64,000 bases of DNA, taken from the NCBI RefSeq assembly GCF_900637855.1, contig NZ_LR134440.1, forward strand, positions 2,046,001 to 2,110,000. Direction: 5' to 3'. The notes under the pieces were generated by a model that saw only the letters and a list, made by a program, of their open reading frames with translations, was not told the DNA's origin and did no database searches. Positions 18,230 through 30,353 of the stretch are shown here, in pieces (position 1 is the stretch's first letter; every line of letters begins with the position of its first letter). The translations under genes were made by a program, and so were the position numbers. This stretch comes from Neisseria animaloris (lineage in GTDB: Bacteria > Pseudomonadota > Gammaproteobacteria > Burkholderiales > Neisseriaceae).

Positions 18230-18973
18230 ATGATGCCCAAAACCGTATTTATCGCTGATTTGCATTTGTCCGACGATACGCCGGAATTGAACCGTTTGTT
18301 TTTCCAAGCGCTGGAAAACTGGCGGGGCAACGCGGATGCGCTTTACATACTGGGCGACTTGTTTGAAGTATGGCTGGGCGATGACGTATTAAGCGACACC
18401 GCTGTTCAGACGGCCTCGGCTTTAAAAGACTTCGGCCGAACCGCACCGGTATATTTTATCTGCGGCAACCGCGATTTTCTGCTCGGAAAACGTTATGCCG
18501 TCCAAGCAGGCATGACGCTGCTGCCTGAAAACCAAACCGTCGAACTTTACGGCAAAACCTATCTGATTACCCACGGCGACGAAATGTGTACCGACGATAT
18601 TTCCTACCAACGCTTCCGCCGCATCATCCGCCGGCCGTGGCTGCAAAAACTGCTGCTTGCCCTGCCGCAAAGCCGCCGCCGCAAAATCGCCGCCAAAATC
18701 CGCGCCGCCAGCAAACAGAAAAAGCAGGCGATGGGGCATACGCCCGTTTCCGACGTAACCGAGCAAGGCGTTCAGACGGCCTTAAACCACTACCCGCAAA
18801 CCGAAGCGCTTATCCACGGCCACACCCACCGGCCGGCGGTACATGAACATAGTTGCAACGGCCGCACGGTAAAACGCTATGTGCTGCCCGATTGGTACGG
18901 CGGCAGTGGCGGCTATTTGAAAGTATCGCCCGCAGGAGTGGAAATGGTGGTATTAAAAACAGAGGCCGTCTGA
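18230..18973 (+). CDS. lpxH: UDP-2,3-diacylglucosamine diphosphatase
   Basis: 247 residues with the calcineurin-like metal motifs in order: DLHLSDDTPEL, GDLFEVWLGDD, GNRDFLLG, THGDEMCTDD and HGHTHRP. LpxH hydrolyses UDP-2,3-diacylglucosamine to lipid X in lipid A synthesis at the inner membrane. Two ATGs stand in tandem (18230 and 18233). Its stop codon is part of the uptake-sequence terminator that follows. Confidence 0.95.
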   Translation: MMPKTVFIADLHLSDDTPELNRLFFQALENWRGNADALYILGDLFEVWLGDDVLSDTAVQTASALKDFGRTAPVYFICGNRDFLLGKRYAVQAGMTLLPENQTVELYGKTYLITHGDEMCTDDISYQRFRRIIRRPWLQKLLLALPQSRRRKIAAKIRAASKQKKQAMGHTPVSDVTEQGVQTALNHYPQTEALIHGHTHRPAVHEHSCNGRTVKRYVLPDWYGGSGGYLKVSPAGVEMVVLKTEAV

Positions 18974-18996
18974 AATTCAGACGGCCTCTGTTTTTA
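18957..18996. terminator. Bidirectional uptake-sequence terminator (lpxH / TSUP gene)
   Basis: A near-perfect stem AACAGAGGCCGTCTGAA with its mirror and a loop of no more than a few bases, followed by TTTTT on the plus strand. The lpxH TGA lies inside the stem. It separates two convergent genes. Confidence 0.85.
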
Positions 18997-19015
18997 ATAA
19001 AAACTCTTAAGGCTT

Positions 19016-19822
19016 TTATCCTGCAACGGCTTTATAAATCATGGTACACATGATCAAGCCGACAGTAACAATTAAAACTTTTTTGATAATTTCACCATTA
19101 CTGTTAATGGCATGCAAGCTGCCAAAATGATTGCCGACTAAATTGGCAAGAATCATGGGGATGCCTATTAAAAAAGCCATTTTCCCCGCAAGTAGAAAAG
19201 CCACAAATGCACCGATATTAGAAGCAAAATTGAAAATCTTCGAAGTGGCAGATGCTTGTAATAGGGTTAATTTGTTGATGATAAATAATGCAATGATAAA
19301 AATACTTCCTGTTCCAGGGCCGAAAAATCCGTCATAAAAACCTACTATCAGACAAGTGATGAAAACAGCAAAAGCAGACTTTTTAATTTCGTTAGATTCA
19401 CCGCTGTCGGCTTTTGCAAGCAGCTTTCCTTTAAACAGGGTGGCGAAAAGACCTATGGGCAGAAAAGCTAAAATAATGTAACTAATCACATGTGCAGGAA
19501 GCATCAAAATAACTTTTGCGCCGATATATGCGCCAATTAATGCTGAGACAATTCCTACGGGTATGATTTTCCATACAATAGAGCTACTTTTCATAAAATT
19601 TTTAATGGCAGCAAGCGTACCTATTGTGCTGACCAGTTTTTCCTGTGCCAGAGCTACTTGTGGGGGTAGGCCTACCATTAAGAAAGCGGGAATAAGGATC
19701 AACCCGGCTCCTCCGGCGATGGCATCGATATAGCCTGCAACTAAAGAAGCTAACACCAGCAGGCCTAAACCTATGTAAAAATATTCGGCAATAATGCTAC
19801 CGTCAACAAAAATAGAATCCAT
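19016..19822 (-). CDS. TSUP-family (TauE/SafE) anion transporter
   Basis: 268 residues with about eight membrane helices. The family pattern is visible as two repeats: VAGYIDAIAGGAGLILIPAF early and GFYDGFFGPGTGSIFIIAL in the second half. TSUP proteins carry sulfite, sulfoacetate, thiosulfate or other organic anions; the substrate here is unknown. AAAGGA precedes ATG 19822. GC content is clearly lower than in the lpxH or gcvP genes. It follows the dioxygenase gene by 40 bases on the same strand, so the two probably form an operon. Confidence 0.82.
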   Translation of the reverse strand: MDSIFVDGSIIAEYFYIGLGLLVLASLVAGYIDAIAGGAGLILIPAFLMVGLPPQVALAQEKLVSTIGTLAAIKNFMKSSSIVWKIIPVGIVSALIGAYIGAKVILMLPAHVISYIILAFLPIGLFATLFKGKLLAKADSGESNEIKKSAFAVFITCLIVGFYDGFFGPGTGSIFIIALFIINKLTLLQASATSKIFNFASNIGAFVAFLLAGKMAFLIGIPMILANLVGNHFGSLHAINSNGEIIKKVLIVTVGLIMCTMIYKAVAG

Positions 19823-19862
19823 ATAAATCCTTTATGAAATGATTAAGTGAAATAATACAGGG

Positions 19863-20777
19863 TTATGAAGTTTTAAGATGATGTTTGCAGCTGGGCGTAA
19901 CCAAACAACAATCGGAAGGCTTTTGGTATAAACCGAATACGCGTAGCAGCCATCGGTCTTTGCCATTGAAAAGAGGCTGAAATCCATTTCTGGTATGTAG
20001 TGTTTTTTGATTGTCAAATGTAACAGCCTGTCCAGGTTGGAGATAAAAAGATTTCCAAATAGATTTATCTGTTGAAATCTGTTTGAACTTGTCTAGTGCA
20101 CAGATATGCTCGGGGCTGTGTTGAGTAGATAAATTATGATAGTCAAATCTTGAAATATATGAGTTATCAGACTCCTGAATCAGTAAAGGTAAGTTACTAG
20201 AAGAGTAGTTGCCTTTGAAAGAAGCAGGTCTGTTAACTGAAAATACAGGGTCTTGCAAAAGCAGTTTTTCTTCGTTGGATAAGAAAGCCAGTATATCGTT
20301 TAATAATAAAATGCTGGTTGCCACTCCTTCGTGTTGCCTTAAGCAGAGTAAGGTTAATGTATCTGGAGAAGGAGTTTTAATCGACTGTTGGAGGTTTTCA
20401 CTACGAAGTCGTAAATCAGGGTTATCTACATGAGGGTAAAAAGTTTCATTTGAGCCGTAAGAGCTGATTTGCTTCTCTAAACCTTTTCGAGGCACTACAT
20501 GGCGAATAAGTTGGCCATCATTTTCACCTTCGTAAACAACAGGATAAAGGTTTAAAGCATGCAAATAGGCAAGCAGGGAAATTGAGGTAGTCGGAATATC
20601 AGAATTATGAACAAATCCTGTTTCAGTTGGGGTGTCCGGTAAGAAGCTGTCAATTTCTATTTGACTGAGTGTAAAGGAATTAGATTTTAAATTATTAAGA
20701 TCAGCAGAAAATTTTATATGGAAATCATGTTTTATGCTGTGAGCAACAGCTTGCTGGTATAAGGTGTTGTTATCCAA
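19863..20777 (-). CDS. TauD/TfdA-like Fe(II)/2-oxoglutarate dioxygenase
   Basis: 304 residues. The iron-binding facial triad is visible: HVDNPDL (His and Asp) at about residues 133-139 and THTRNG-like TLHTRNGFQP (distal His), followed by the 2-oxoglutarate Arg in RWLLRVFGL. The segment TLTLLCLRQHEGVATS resembles the clavaminate synthase / asparagine-oxygenase group, which hydroxylate free amino acids or related small molecules. The substrate is unknown. Translation appears to start at TTG 20777, with AAGGAG six bases upstream and no suitable ATG. Low GC, no uptake sequence, and the TSUP partner suggest acquisition by transfer. Confidence 0.75.
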   Translation of the reverse strand: MDNNTLYQQAVAHSIKHDFHIKFSADLNNLKSNSFTLSQIEIDSFLPDTPTETGFVHNSDIPTTSISLLAYLHALNLYPVVYEGENDGQLIRHVVPRKGLEKQISSYGSNETFYPHVDNPDLRLRSENLQQSIKTPSPDTLTLLCLRQHEGVATSILLLNDILAFLSNEEKLLLQDPVFSVNRPASFKGNYSSSNLPLLIQESDNSYISRFDYHNLSTQHSPEHICALDKFKQISTDKSIWKSFYLQPGQAVTFDNQKTLHTRNGFQPLFNGKDRWLLRVFGLYQKPSDCCLVTPSCKHHLKTS

Positions 20778-21091
20778 AAAAATCTCCTTGAAAAAATAAT
20801 GGGATTGAGCTTAACTTTGTGAGCGTGTTCTTGGAAAAGCAGATTGTCTACAATTTTACAAATAAGGTCAATATATATTTTAAATTATTCATTATGTTAT
20901 GATATTTGATTGGTGGAATATTTTTATTTCTTCCTGCGTTTGCTTGGAATAGTAAAAATTTTAAAATATTTATCCACAGAAATTTCTGCTTGGAAAAACC
21001 CCATCAAACCCGCAAAAGCGTTTAAAATTATCCCCGTTTCAAACGGCAGGCCGCGCGCAGGCCGCTTTTTTACGCATACAAAGGAAAATCC
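20778..21091. other. Divergent region of the dioxygenase gene and gcvP
   Basis: 314 bases, AT-rich, no gene seen. Close to gcvP it has a GC-rich direct repeat CAGGCCGC (21047-21054 and 21058-21065) and then the strong ribosome-binding site AAAGGAAA. No glycine riboswitch signature was found. Confidence 0.4.
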
Positions 21092-24157
<3,066 letters not shown>

Positions 24158-24194
24158 ACTGAAAATCGGCGGATAAGCTGATGAATCAGTGTGA

Positions 24195-24237
24195 AACAGC
24201 CGAAGCGTGTTTGAAGCGCGCTTCGGCTGTTGTTTTT
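24195..24237 (+). terminator. Rho-independent terminator of gcvP
   Basis: The stem AACAGCCGAAGCG pairs with CGCTTCGGCTGTT, followed by GTTTTTC. Forty bases behind the gcvP stop codon. Confidence 0.85.
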
Positions 24238-24352
24238 CAAAAGGCCGTCTGAAAATCACTTTGACACATTGCAAAACTTTATATATTATTTTTCATATAT
24301 TGTATTTTTCATATATAAAATCATTTTTAGATTAAAAAGCAAGGAGGGCGTT

Positions 24353-24547
24353 ATGAAACGCAACGTGGGCGGAATCGATAAAGTATTGCGTATCGTAGCG
24401 GGAGCGGCTTTGATGATAATGGCCGCTACCGGAGTGATCGGCTGGTGGGGTTGGCTGGGTGCAATCCTGCTTGCAACCGGATTGATGTCTTATTGTGCTT
24501 TGTATTCTTTGCTGGGCATTAACACTTGCCCGCTCAATAAAAAATAA
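24353..24547 (+). CDS. DUF2892 (YgaP-TM-like) small inner-membrane protein
   Basis: 64 residues from ATG 24353, preceded by the strong site AAGGAGGG. The pattern MKRNVGGIDKVLRIVAG, two membrane helices and the closing CALYSLLGINTCPL is typical of DUF2892 proteins, which occur alone or fused to rhodanese domains. Function is unknown; the partner gene below carries the rhodanese plus a similar membrane pair. The region before it is AT-rich. Confidence 0.88.
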   Translation: MKRNVGGIDKVLRIVAGAALMIMAATGVIGWWGWLGAILLATGLMSYCALYSLLGINTCPLNKK

Positions 24548-24634
24548 AGGAAAACGTGCCGCTTGAAGCATTTAATCCGCACCGGCCAAAACCGGTTTTG
24601 TGCGGCAAAATTGCGGCATTAGAAAGAAAGATTT

Positions 24635-25165
24635 ATGGTTATTCCTACTATCACGGCAGCCGATGCCGCGAACAAAGTTACCCGAGGAGCGTTGTTGGTC
24701 GATATCCGTCAGCCGGACGAATATCGCCGCGAACATATTGAAGGCGCAGTATTGCAGCCTTTGGCCCAATTGCAAATGCAAGGCTTGCCGAAAGCCGCGA
24801 CGCAGGCGGATTGTGTGATTTTTCACTGCGAATCGGGCATGCGTACCAACGGAGCTGCCGATTTATTGGCGCAGACGGTAAACGGCAAAGAGACCTATAT
24901 TCTGGAAAAAGGTTTGGATGGCTGGAAAGCTGCCGGCCAGCCGACGCAAATCAATACTTCGCAACCGATTGAGCTGATGCGCCAAGTTCAGATTGCCGCC
25001 GGTTCGCTGGTTATGCTGGGGACGGTGCTTGGATGGTTGGTTTCCCCGGCTTTTTACTTGTTGTGTGCTTTTGTTGGCACCGGTTTGTTGGCGGCAGGTA
25101 TAACCGGATTTTGCGGTATGGCCAGATTGCTGGCCGTTATGCCGTGGAATAGGGGAGTTTATTAA
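24635..25165 (+). CDS. Membrane-anchored rhodanese (YgaP-like sulfurtransferase)
   Basis: 176 residues. The rhodanese domain (about 1-105) has VDIRQPDEYRREHIEGA and the active-site loop HCESGMRTN with catalytic Cys in a CxxGxR pattern. Two C-terminal helices (about 118-170) form a DUF2892-like membrane anchor, as in E. coli YgaP. It would transfer sulfane sulfur at the inner membrane. It follows the small DUF2892 gene and precedes an ArsR-type regulator, which fits a sulfide/persulfide response. Confidence 0.88.
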   Translation: MVIPTITAADAANKVTRGALLVDIRQPDEYRREHIEGAVLQPLAQLQMQGLPKAATQADCVIFHCESGMRTNGAADLLAQTVNGKETYILEKGLDGWKAAGQPTQINTSQPIELMRQVQIAAGSLVMLGTVLGWLVSPAFYLLCAFVGTGLLAAGITGFCGMARLLAVMPWNRGVY

Positions 25166-25399
25166 TCTGCTAATTCAGAAAGGTTTTATTTCTTTCTTTT
25201 AGAGCAGAGTAATTAAAGGGTTGTTGATATCGGAAGCATACTGATTTACCGGTGAGGTGTATCAGTTTGTAAACTCCGAGTCGACAGCCCTTAAATCGTT
25301 GTACAATCGATTCGCAGATGGGATAAAACCATACCCTCCATTTACTGAAATACTTATGCAATACAGCACATGTTTTTGAAATTGAAGTGAAAAGAACGA

Positions 25400-25723
25400 A
25401 TGATGGAAGATTTATTTGCCAAATGTAATGAAGCTGTTGCTTTCTTAAAACTGCTTGCCAACACCAACCGTTTGGCAGTGCTCTGCACTTTGTTGGATCA
25501 ACGCCGGAATGTTACCGAGCTGGCAGAAATGACCGGGTTACCTCAAGCTGCAACATCAAGCCAGTTGGCTTTGTTACGTGAAGCCGGGTTGGTCAATTGC
25601 GAAGTACGCCATCGGGAACGCTTGTATTACATTGCTGATGGGCGGGTTAGCGAAACCATTCAGTTGCTGCATATGTTTTTTTGCGTAAATGATAATAATA
25701 TTAATGATAATATTAGCGATTAA
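25400..25723 (+). CDS. ArsR-family regulator, YgaV/SqrR/BigR-like
   Basis: 107 residues with a winged helix (VTELAEMTGLPQAATSSQLALLREAGLV). Cys29 (AVLC) and Cys95 (MFFC) lie where YgaV/BigR/SqrR proteins carry the cysteine pair that forms a disulfide or polysulfide link when sulfane sulfur is present. In E. coli ygaV is next to ygaP; here it lies 234 bases downstream of the rhodanese gene. The sensor role is inferred from these residues and the context. Between the two genes, 25166-25399 shows no supportable gene. Confidence 0.8.
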   Translation: MMEDLFAKCNEAVAFLKLLANTNRLAVLCTLLDQRRNVTELAEMTGLPQAATSSQLALLREAGLVNCEVRHRERLYYIADGRVSETIQLLHMFFCVNDNNINDNISD

Positions 25724-26198
25724 ATGTGGGAGTAACCAAGGAAGTTTTGAATTAAAGTGCAATATTTGTGCAAAGTAAGAAGCTGGTGTGCGGCATCCCG
25801 GCTTTCTAATATTTTTCCTGCATCCGGTTGTACGGGAGGATTCGTCAATTTGAAATTATAATATGTTGAAAAATAAAATATCTCAAATGTGTAAAATTAT
25901 TTTACGCCTATTCTAAAAGTATCTGTCAAAACAAATCAAAGTGGATCCCAACCCAATTTCAGTATGTAATATCAAAACTCAGTCCTGTCAGGATTGCAAC
26001 TATTCTGTAAAAAAACGATAGCTTCGTATTACATCACTCATGCTGCCTTGCCAGTTAAAATGTACAGTGCAGATTTTCTTTGTAAATGTCATATTCAAAT
26101 GTGATTTATCTCTGATTTTACTCTCGAACTGGAAGATCACGGTTTTGTATTTTATCCGCAAAAATGAAAAGTAAATTTTCAAAGGTTCCGTTTCAATT

Positions 26199-26270
26199 TG
26201 TGCAAAATTTTTCTTCTTTAAAGCAAAATAAGGAGAAAAATTTTGCATACCAAGTGCAAAAATTTGCATA
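26199..26270. promoter_or_regulatory. Candidate AtoC enhancer (upstream activating) sites
   Basis: Three related boxes: TGTGCAAAATTTTTCTTC (from 26199) faces GGAGAAAAATTTTGCATA (26232-26249), and GTGCAAAAATTTGCATA (26254-26270) is itself a near palindrome. They resemble the TTTGCA-type palindromes bound by AtoC in E. coli and lie about 125-195 bases before the predicted sigma-54 start, a usual enhancer distance. Confidence 0.6.
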
Positions 26271-26366
26271 GACATCGATAAATAAAATGCTGAAGGCATT
26301 ATTGAATTTGAAAAATAAATATATAAATATTAATAAGTTGTGTTGATATTTTGTATAAATTTTATT

Positions 26367-26383
26367 TTGGCATATGGATTGCT
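26367..26383 (+). promoter_or_regulatory. Sigma-54 promoter of atoDAEB
   Basis: TTGGCATATGGATTGCT has the invariant GG and GC of sigma-54 promoters twelve bases apart (-24/-12), matching TTGGCAC-N5-TTGCW well. Transcription would start near 26394, 50 bases before atoD. The AtoC encoded downstream carries the sigma-54 contact motif. Confidence 0.8.
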
Positions 26384-26443
26384 TAAAATTTAATAACAGC
26401 ACTTGCTGTGCAATTGTTTAATTAAATGTTTTGGAGGTCTGTT

Positions 26444-27097
26444 ATGGCAACAAAGAGAATCAAAATATCCGAAATACAAAATCACTTATCTGATGGTATG
26501 TCGATTATGTTCGGCGGATTCATAGGTATTGGTACTCCTGCCAAATTGGTTCAAGCAATTTTGGACTCAGGCGTTAAAGATTTGACATTAATTGGTAACG
26601 ATACAGCTTTGGTTGATACCGGTGTGGGTCCATTGATTGCAAATAACCGAGTAAAAAAAGTTATTGCGTCCCACATAGGCACCAATCCTGAAACAGGTAA
26701 GAAAATGATTGCAGGGGAAATGGAAGTGGAATTGGTTCCGCAAGGAACTCTGGCTGAACGCATTCGTACGGGGGGGGCTGGTTTGGGTGGTTTCTTAACA
26801 CCAACCGGTATTGGTACTGTTGTGGAGGAAGGAAAACAAAAGATTGAAGTGAATGGAATCGATTATCTGTTGGAACTTCCGCTTAAAGCAGATTTGGCAA
26901 TCGTGCAAGCAAAAAAAGCCGACGAGGAAGGTAATCTCGTTTATGAATTGGCCGCACAGAATTTTAACCCGTTAGTTGCATTGGCTGCGAAAACAGTAAT
27001 CGTCGAAGCAGAAGAAGTTGTAAGCGTTGGTGAAATTTCACCAGATGAAGTGGTTACTCCTGCTGCACTTGTTGACTACATTGTTTATCCGGAATAA
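26444..27097 (+). CDS. atoD: Acetoacetate/acetate CoA-transferase alpha subunit
   Basis: 217 residues from ATG 26444 (TTGGAGG upstream; the longer start at 26426 is unlikely). The glycine-rich CoA-transferase family I motif [13 protein letters not shown] is at about residues 24-37, with [10 protein letters not shown] and [16 protein letters not shown] further on. With AtoA it moves CoA from acetyl-CoA to acetoacetate or short fatty acids. First gene of the operon; ten bases before atoA. Low GC, no uptake sequence. Confidence 0.93.
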   Translation: MATKRIKISEIQNHLSDGMSIMFGGFIGIGTPAKLVQAILDSGVKDLTLIGNDTALVDTGVGPLIANNRVKKVIASHIGTNPETGKKMIAGEMEVELVPQGTLAERIRTGGAGLGGFLTPTGIGTVVEEGKQKIEVNGIDYLLELPLKADLAIVQAKKADEEGNLVYELAAQNFNPLVALAAKTVIVEAEEVVSVGEISPDEVVTPAALVDYIVYPE

Positions 27098-27107
27098 GGA
27101 GATAATT

Positions 27108-27779
27108 ATGAATGCTAAAGAATTGATTGCCCGCAGAATTGCAATGGAATTGAAAAACGGTGATGTAGTGAACTTGGGTATCGGACTGCCGACGCAAGTT
27201 GTAAATTACTTACCGGATGATGTGGAAATTACTTTACAGTCCGAAAATGGTTTCTTAGGGTTAGCTGCTTTTGATCCAGAAAACGCAAATCCAAACATGG
27301 TAAATGCCGGCGGCCAACCTTGCGGTATTAAGAAAGGCGGTTGTACGTTTGACAGCGCATTTTCTTTTGCTCTGATCCGCGGCGGCCATGTGGATGCCTG
27401 CGTATTGGGTGGATTGGAAGTCGATCAGGAAGGTAATTTGGCTAACTGGATGGTGCCCGGCAAGATGGTGCCCGGTATGGGAGGTGCTATGGACTTGGTT
27501 ACCGGTGCCCGCAAAGTAATTATCGGCATGGAACACTGTTCTAAATCCGGTAGCTCAAAAATCCTCAAACAATGCACCCTGCCACTTACTGCAAGAAAAA
27601 AAGTGCACATTATTGTTACTGAGTTGGCGGTATTCAAATTCATCGATGGCAAGTTGGTTCTCACCGAGCATGCACCGGGCGTAGACCTCGAAACTATTAA
27701 AGCCAATACCGACGCTGACTTTGTCGTTTGCGATGATTTTAAAGAAATGTGCATTAGTCGGAAAGGATTGGAATCATGA
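27108..27779 (+). CDS. atoA: Acetoacetate/acetate CoA-transferase beta subunit
   Basis: 223 residues. The catalytic Glu lies in the family motif QSENGFLGL; NLGIGLPTQVVNYL and the acyl/CoA loop GGQPCGIKKGG are also present. It forms the AtoDA transferase. AAGGAGAT precedes ATG 27108, and its stop overlaps the atoE start (ATGA). Confidence 0.94.
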   Translation: MNAKELIARRIAMELKNGDVVNLGIGLPTQVVNYLPDDVEITLQSENGFLGLAAFDPENANPNMVNAGGQPCGIKKGGCTFDSAFSFALIRGGHVDACVLGGLEVDQEGNLANWMVPGKMVPGMGGAMDLVTGARKVIIGMEHCSKSGSSKILKQCTLPLTARKKVHIIVTELAVFKFIDGKLVLTEHAPGVDLETIKANTDADFVVCDDFKEMCISRKGLES

Positions 27780-29119
27780 TCAGCAAAGTCTCCCGCGTGA
27801 TGACGACACTGGTCAGCAAATACTTGCCTGACCCGCTGATCTTTGCCGTCCTTCTCTCCTTTGTCACTTTTCTGTGTGCTTGGGGATTAACTGACAGTAC
27901 CCCTGTTGATCTCGTCAATATGTGGGGTGATGGGTTCTGGAACCTACTCGGTTTCGGTATGCAAATGGCACTGATTGTGGTAACGGGCAATGCCCTTGCC
28001 ACATCTCCGCTGGTTAAGTCGTTTTTGGGGCGTACGGCTTCAATAGCACAAACACCCGCACAAGGTGTCATGCTCGTTACCTTCATGGGAGCGATTGCCA
28101 GCATCATCAATTGGGGGTTTGGCCTGGTAGTAGGCGCGATGTTTGCCAAAGAAGTAGCAAGACGTATCAAGGGTACCGATTATGCTCTTCTGATTGCCTG
28201 TGCCTATATAGGTTTCATGACTTGGGGAGGCGGTTTTTCCGGTTCTATGCCGTTGCTGGCCGCCACTCCCGGTAATCCGGTTGCCCATCTCATGATTACG
28301 GAAAGTAATCCGCAAGGCATTATTCCGGCTTCCTCCACACTCTTTTCCGGCTACAACCTCTTCATTATCGGTTTGCTGGTTCTGTGTTTGCCTTTCATCA
28401 CTCGCATGATGATGCCCAAAGAAGGTGAAGTAAGAAGTATAGACCCTGCATTGTTGGCTCCTGATCCGGTGTTTACCAAACAGCTTGGCCCTGATGCTAC
28501 TTTAGCCGAGCGTATGGAAGAAAGCCGCCTGCTTGCTTATGCTATCGGTGCATTGGGATATAGCTACTTGGGGATGTATTTCTACAAAAACGGCTTCAAT
28601 TTGACCATTAACAATGTCAACCTTATTTTTCTGATTACAGGAATATTGTTACACGGCACTCCGATGGCTTATATGCGTGCCATTGTTAATGCGACAAAAA
28701 GCACTTCGGGTATTCTCATTCAATTCCCTTTTTATGCCGGTATTCAGCTGATGATGGAGCATTCCGGTCTCGGTGGGTTGATTACTGAATTTTTCATCAA
28801 CATTGCCACTAAAGATACTTTCCCGGTACTCACTTTCTTCAGTTCGGCTTTAATTAACTTTGCTGTCCCTTCTGGTGGTGGCCACTGGGTTATCCAAGGT
28901 CCGTTCGTTATTCCTGCTGCTCAAGCACTTGGTGCAGATCTTGGTAAATCAACCATGGCTATTGCTTACGGTGAGCAGTGGATGAATATGGCACAACCTT
29001 TCTGGGCACTGCCTGCTCTCGGTATCGCCGGTTTGGGTGTGCGTGATGTGATGGGTTATTGCATGACAGCATTGATCTTTACTGCTCCGATTTTTGTGAT
29101 TGGTTTATATTTCTTGTGA
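27776..29119 (+). CDS. atoE: Short-chain fatty acid transporter
   Basis: 447 residues with about ten to twelve membrane segments, AtoE family: YLPDPLIFAVLLSFVTF near the N-terminus, INWGFGLVVGAMFAKEVAR, and the C-terminal NFAVPSGGGHWVIQGPF. It takes up butyrate or other short-chain fatty acids for AtoDA and AtoB. Translationally coupled to atoA. Confidence 0.94.
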   Translation: MISKVSRVMTTLVSKYLPDPLIFAVLLSFVTFLCAWGLTDSTPVDLVNMWGDGFWNLLGFGMQMALIVVTGNALATSPLVKSFLGRTASIAQTPAQGVMLVTFMGAIASIINWGFGLVVGAMFAKEVARRIKGTDYALLIACAYIGFMTWGGGFSGSMPLLAATPGNPVAHLMITESNPQGIIPASSTLFSGYNLFIIGLLVLCLPFITRMMMPKEGEVRSIDPALLAPDPVFTKQLGPDATLAERMEESRLLAYAIGALGYSYLGMYFYKNGFNLTINNVNLIFLITGILLHGTPMAYMRAIVNATKSTSGILIQFPFYAGIQLMMEHSGLGGLITEFFINIATKDTFPVLTFFSSALINFAVPSGGGHWVIQGPFVIPAAQALGADLGKSTMAIAYGEQWMNMAQPFWALPALGIAGLGVRDVMGYCMTALIFTAPIFVIGLYFL

Positions 29120-29139
29120 TCTATATAAGGATTTGAAAA

Positions 29140-30321
29140 ATGGAAAATATTGTTATTGTAAGTGCAGCCAGAACCCCTCTGGGAAGTTTTAATGGATCAT
29201 TTGCGGGCGTTGGCGCGGTAGATCTTGGTGCGGTAGTAATTGAAGATGTTTTGAAAAGAGCAGAGGTGGATAAAACTGCTGTTGATGAAGTAATTATGGG
29301 AAATATCCTGCAAGCTGGAATTGGTCAGAACCCTGCGCGTCAAGCAGCGTTAAAAGCAGGTATTGAAGAGCATATTTCTTCTTTTACTATTAATAAGGCC
29401 TGTGGTTCAGGCATGAAAAGTGTAGTGTTGGCTGCACAGGCGATTGCCAATGGTGATGCTGAAATTATTGTAGCCGGCGGCATGGAAAATATGAGTCAAG
29501 CTCCTTTCTTATTGGATAGTAATGTTCGCTTAGGATGCCGTATGGGCAATCAACAGCTTCGTGATTCGTTAATTGAAGATGGATTGACTTGTGCGATAAA
29601 CCATTACCATATGGGAATAACAGCAGAAAATATCGCTGAACGATATGGTATCAGTCGTCAAGAGCAAGATGAATTTGCTTTGCGTTCACAAACATTGGCG
29701 GCGAAGGCTCTACAGAATGGAGCCTTTGAAAAAGAAATTACTCCCGTGGTGGTGAAAACTCGAAAAGGCGAGCTCATTGTTTCAAAAGATGAATATCCAA
29801 AGTTAGATTGTACTGCGGAAGGGTTGGCTAAACTAAAACCTGCTTTTAAGAAAGACGGTACGGTAACGGCTGGAAATGCTTCCGGTATTAATGATGGAGC
29901 AGCAGCGTTGCTCGTTATGAAAGAAAGTAAAGCCAAAGCATTGGGATTGAAACCATTGGCCCGGATTCGTAGTTATGCTAGTGCAGGAGTTGATCCTTCT
30001 GTGATGGGTTTAGGCCCGGTACCTGCTACTAGGAAAGCATTGGAAAAAGCCCGATTAACTTTACAAGATATCGATTTAATTGAAGCCAATGAAGCTTTTG
30101 CTGCTCAATTTCTCGGGGTAGGGCGTGAGTTGAACTTTGATTTAGATAAGACTAATGTGAATGGCGGTGCCATTGCTTTAGGCCATCCTGTAGGTGCCAG
30201 CGGTGCCCGTATTTTAGTGACTTTGTTATATGGTATGATTGAACGCGATGTTAATCTTGGTTTAGCGACTCTCTGTATCGGAGGTGGTCAAGGTATTGCC
30301 ATGATTATTGAACGTGTTTAA
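29140..30321 (+). CDS. atoB: Acetyl-CoA acetyltransferase (thiolase)
   Basis: 393 residues with the full thiolase set: nucleophile Cys in [11 protein letters not shown] (about residue 88), [25 protein letters not shown] with the active His, and CIGGGQG with the second Cys near the C-terminus. It splits acetoacetyl-CoA into two acetyl-CoA. Last gene of the operon, followed by a strong terminator. Confidence 0.95.
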   Translation: MENIVIVSAARTPLGSFNGSFAGVGAVDLGAVVIEDVLKRAEVDKTAVDEVIMGNILQAGIGQNPARQAALKAGIEEHISSFTINKACGSGMKSVVLAAQAIANGDAEIIVAGGMENMSQAPFLLDSNVRLGCRMGNQQLRDSLIEDGLTCAINHYHMGITAENIAERYGISRQEQDEFALRSQTLAAKALQNGAFEKEITPVVVKTRKGELIVSKDEYPKLDCTAEGLAKLKPAFKKDGTVTAGNASGINDGAAALLVMKESKAKALGLKPLARIRSYASAGVDPSVMGLGPVPATRKALEKARLTLQDIDLIEANEAFAAQFLGVGRELNFDLDKTNVNGGAIALGHPVGASGARILVTLLYGMIERDVNLGLATLCIGGGQGIAMIIERV

Positions 30322-30353
30322 CTACTTTTTATTGTCATAATAATGGCTTATAC

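Larger units (their letters stand above)
25724..26443. other. Long AT-rich regulatory region upstream of atoD
   Basis: 720 bases without a convincing gene. The distal part (25740-26180) shows nothing recognisable. The proximal part holds the palindromes and sigma-54 promoter listed separately. Confidence 0.5.

Noticed and set aside
20940..21091. Glycine riboswitch before gcvP
   Set aside because: The conserved aptamer blocks are not present; only a GC-rich direct repeat was found.
25170..25361. 63-codon minus-strand frame between the rhodanese gene and the ArsR gene
   Set aside because: No ribosome-binding site and no recognised similarity; it could be a remnant but there is nothing solid to support it.
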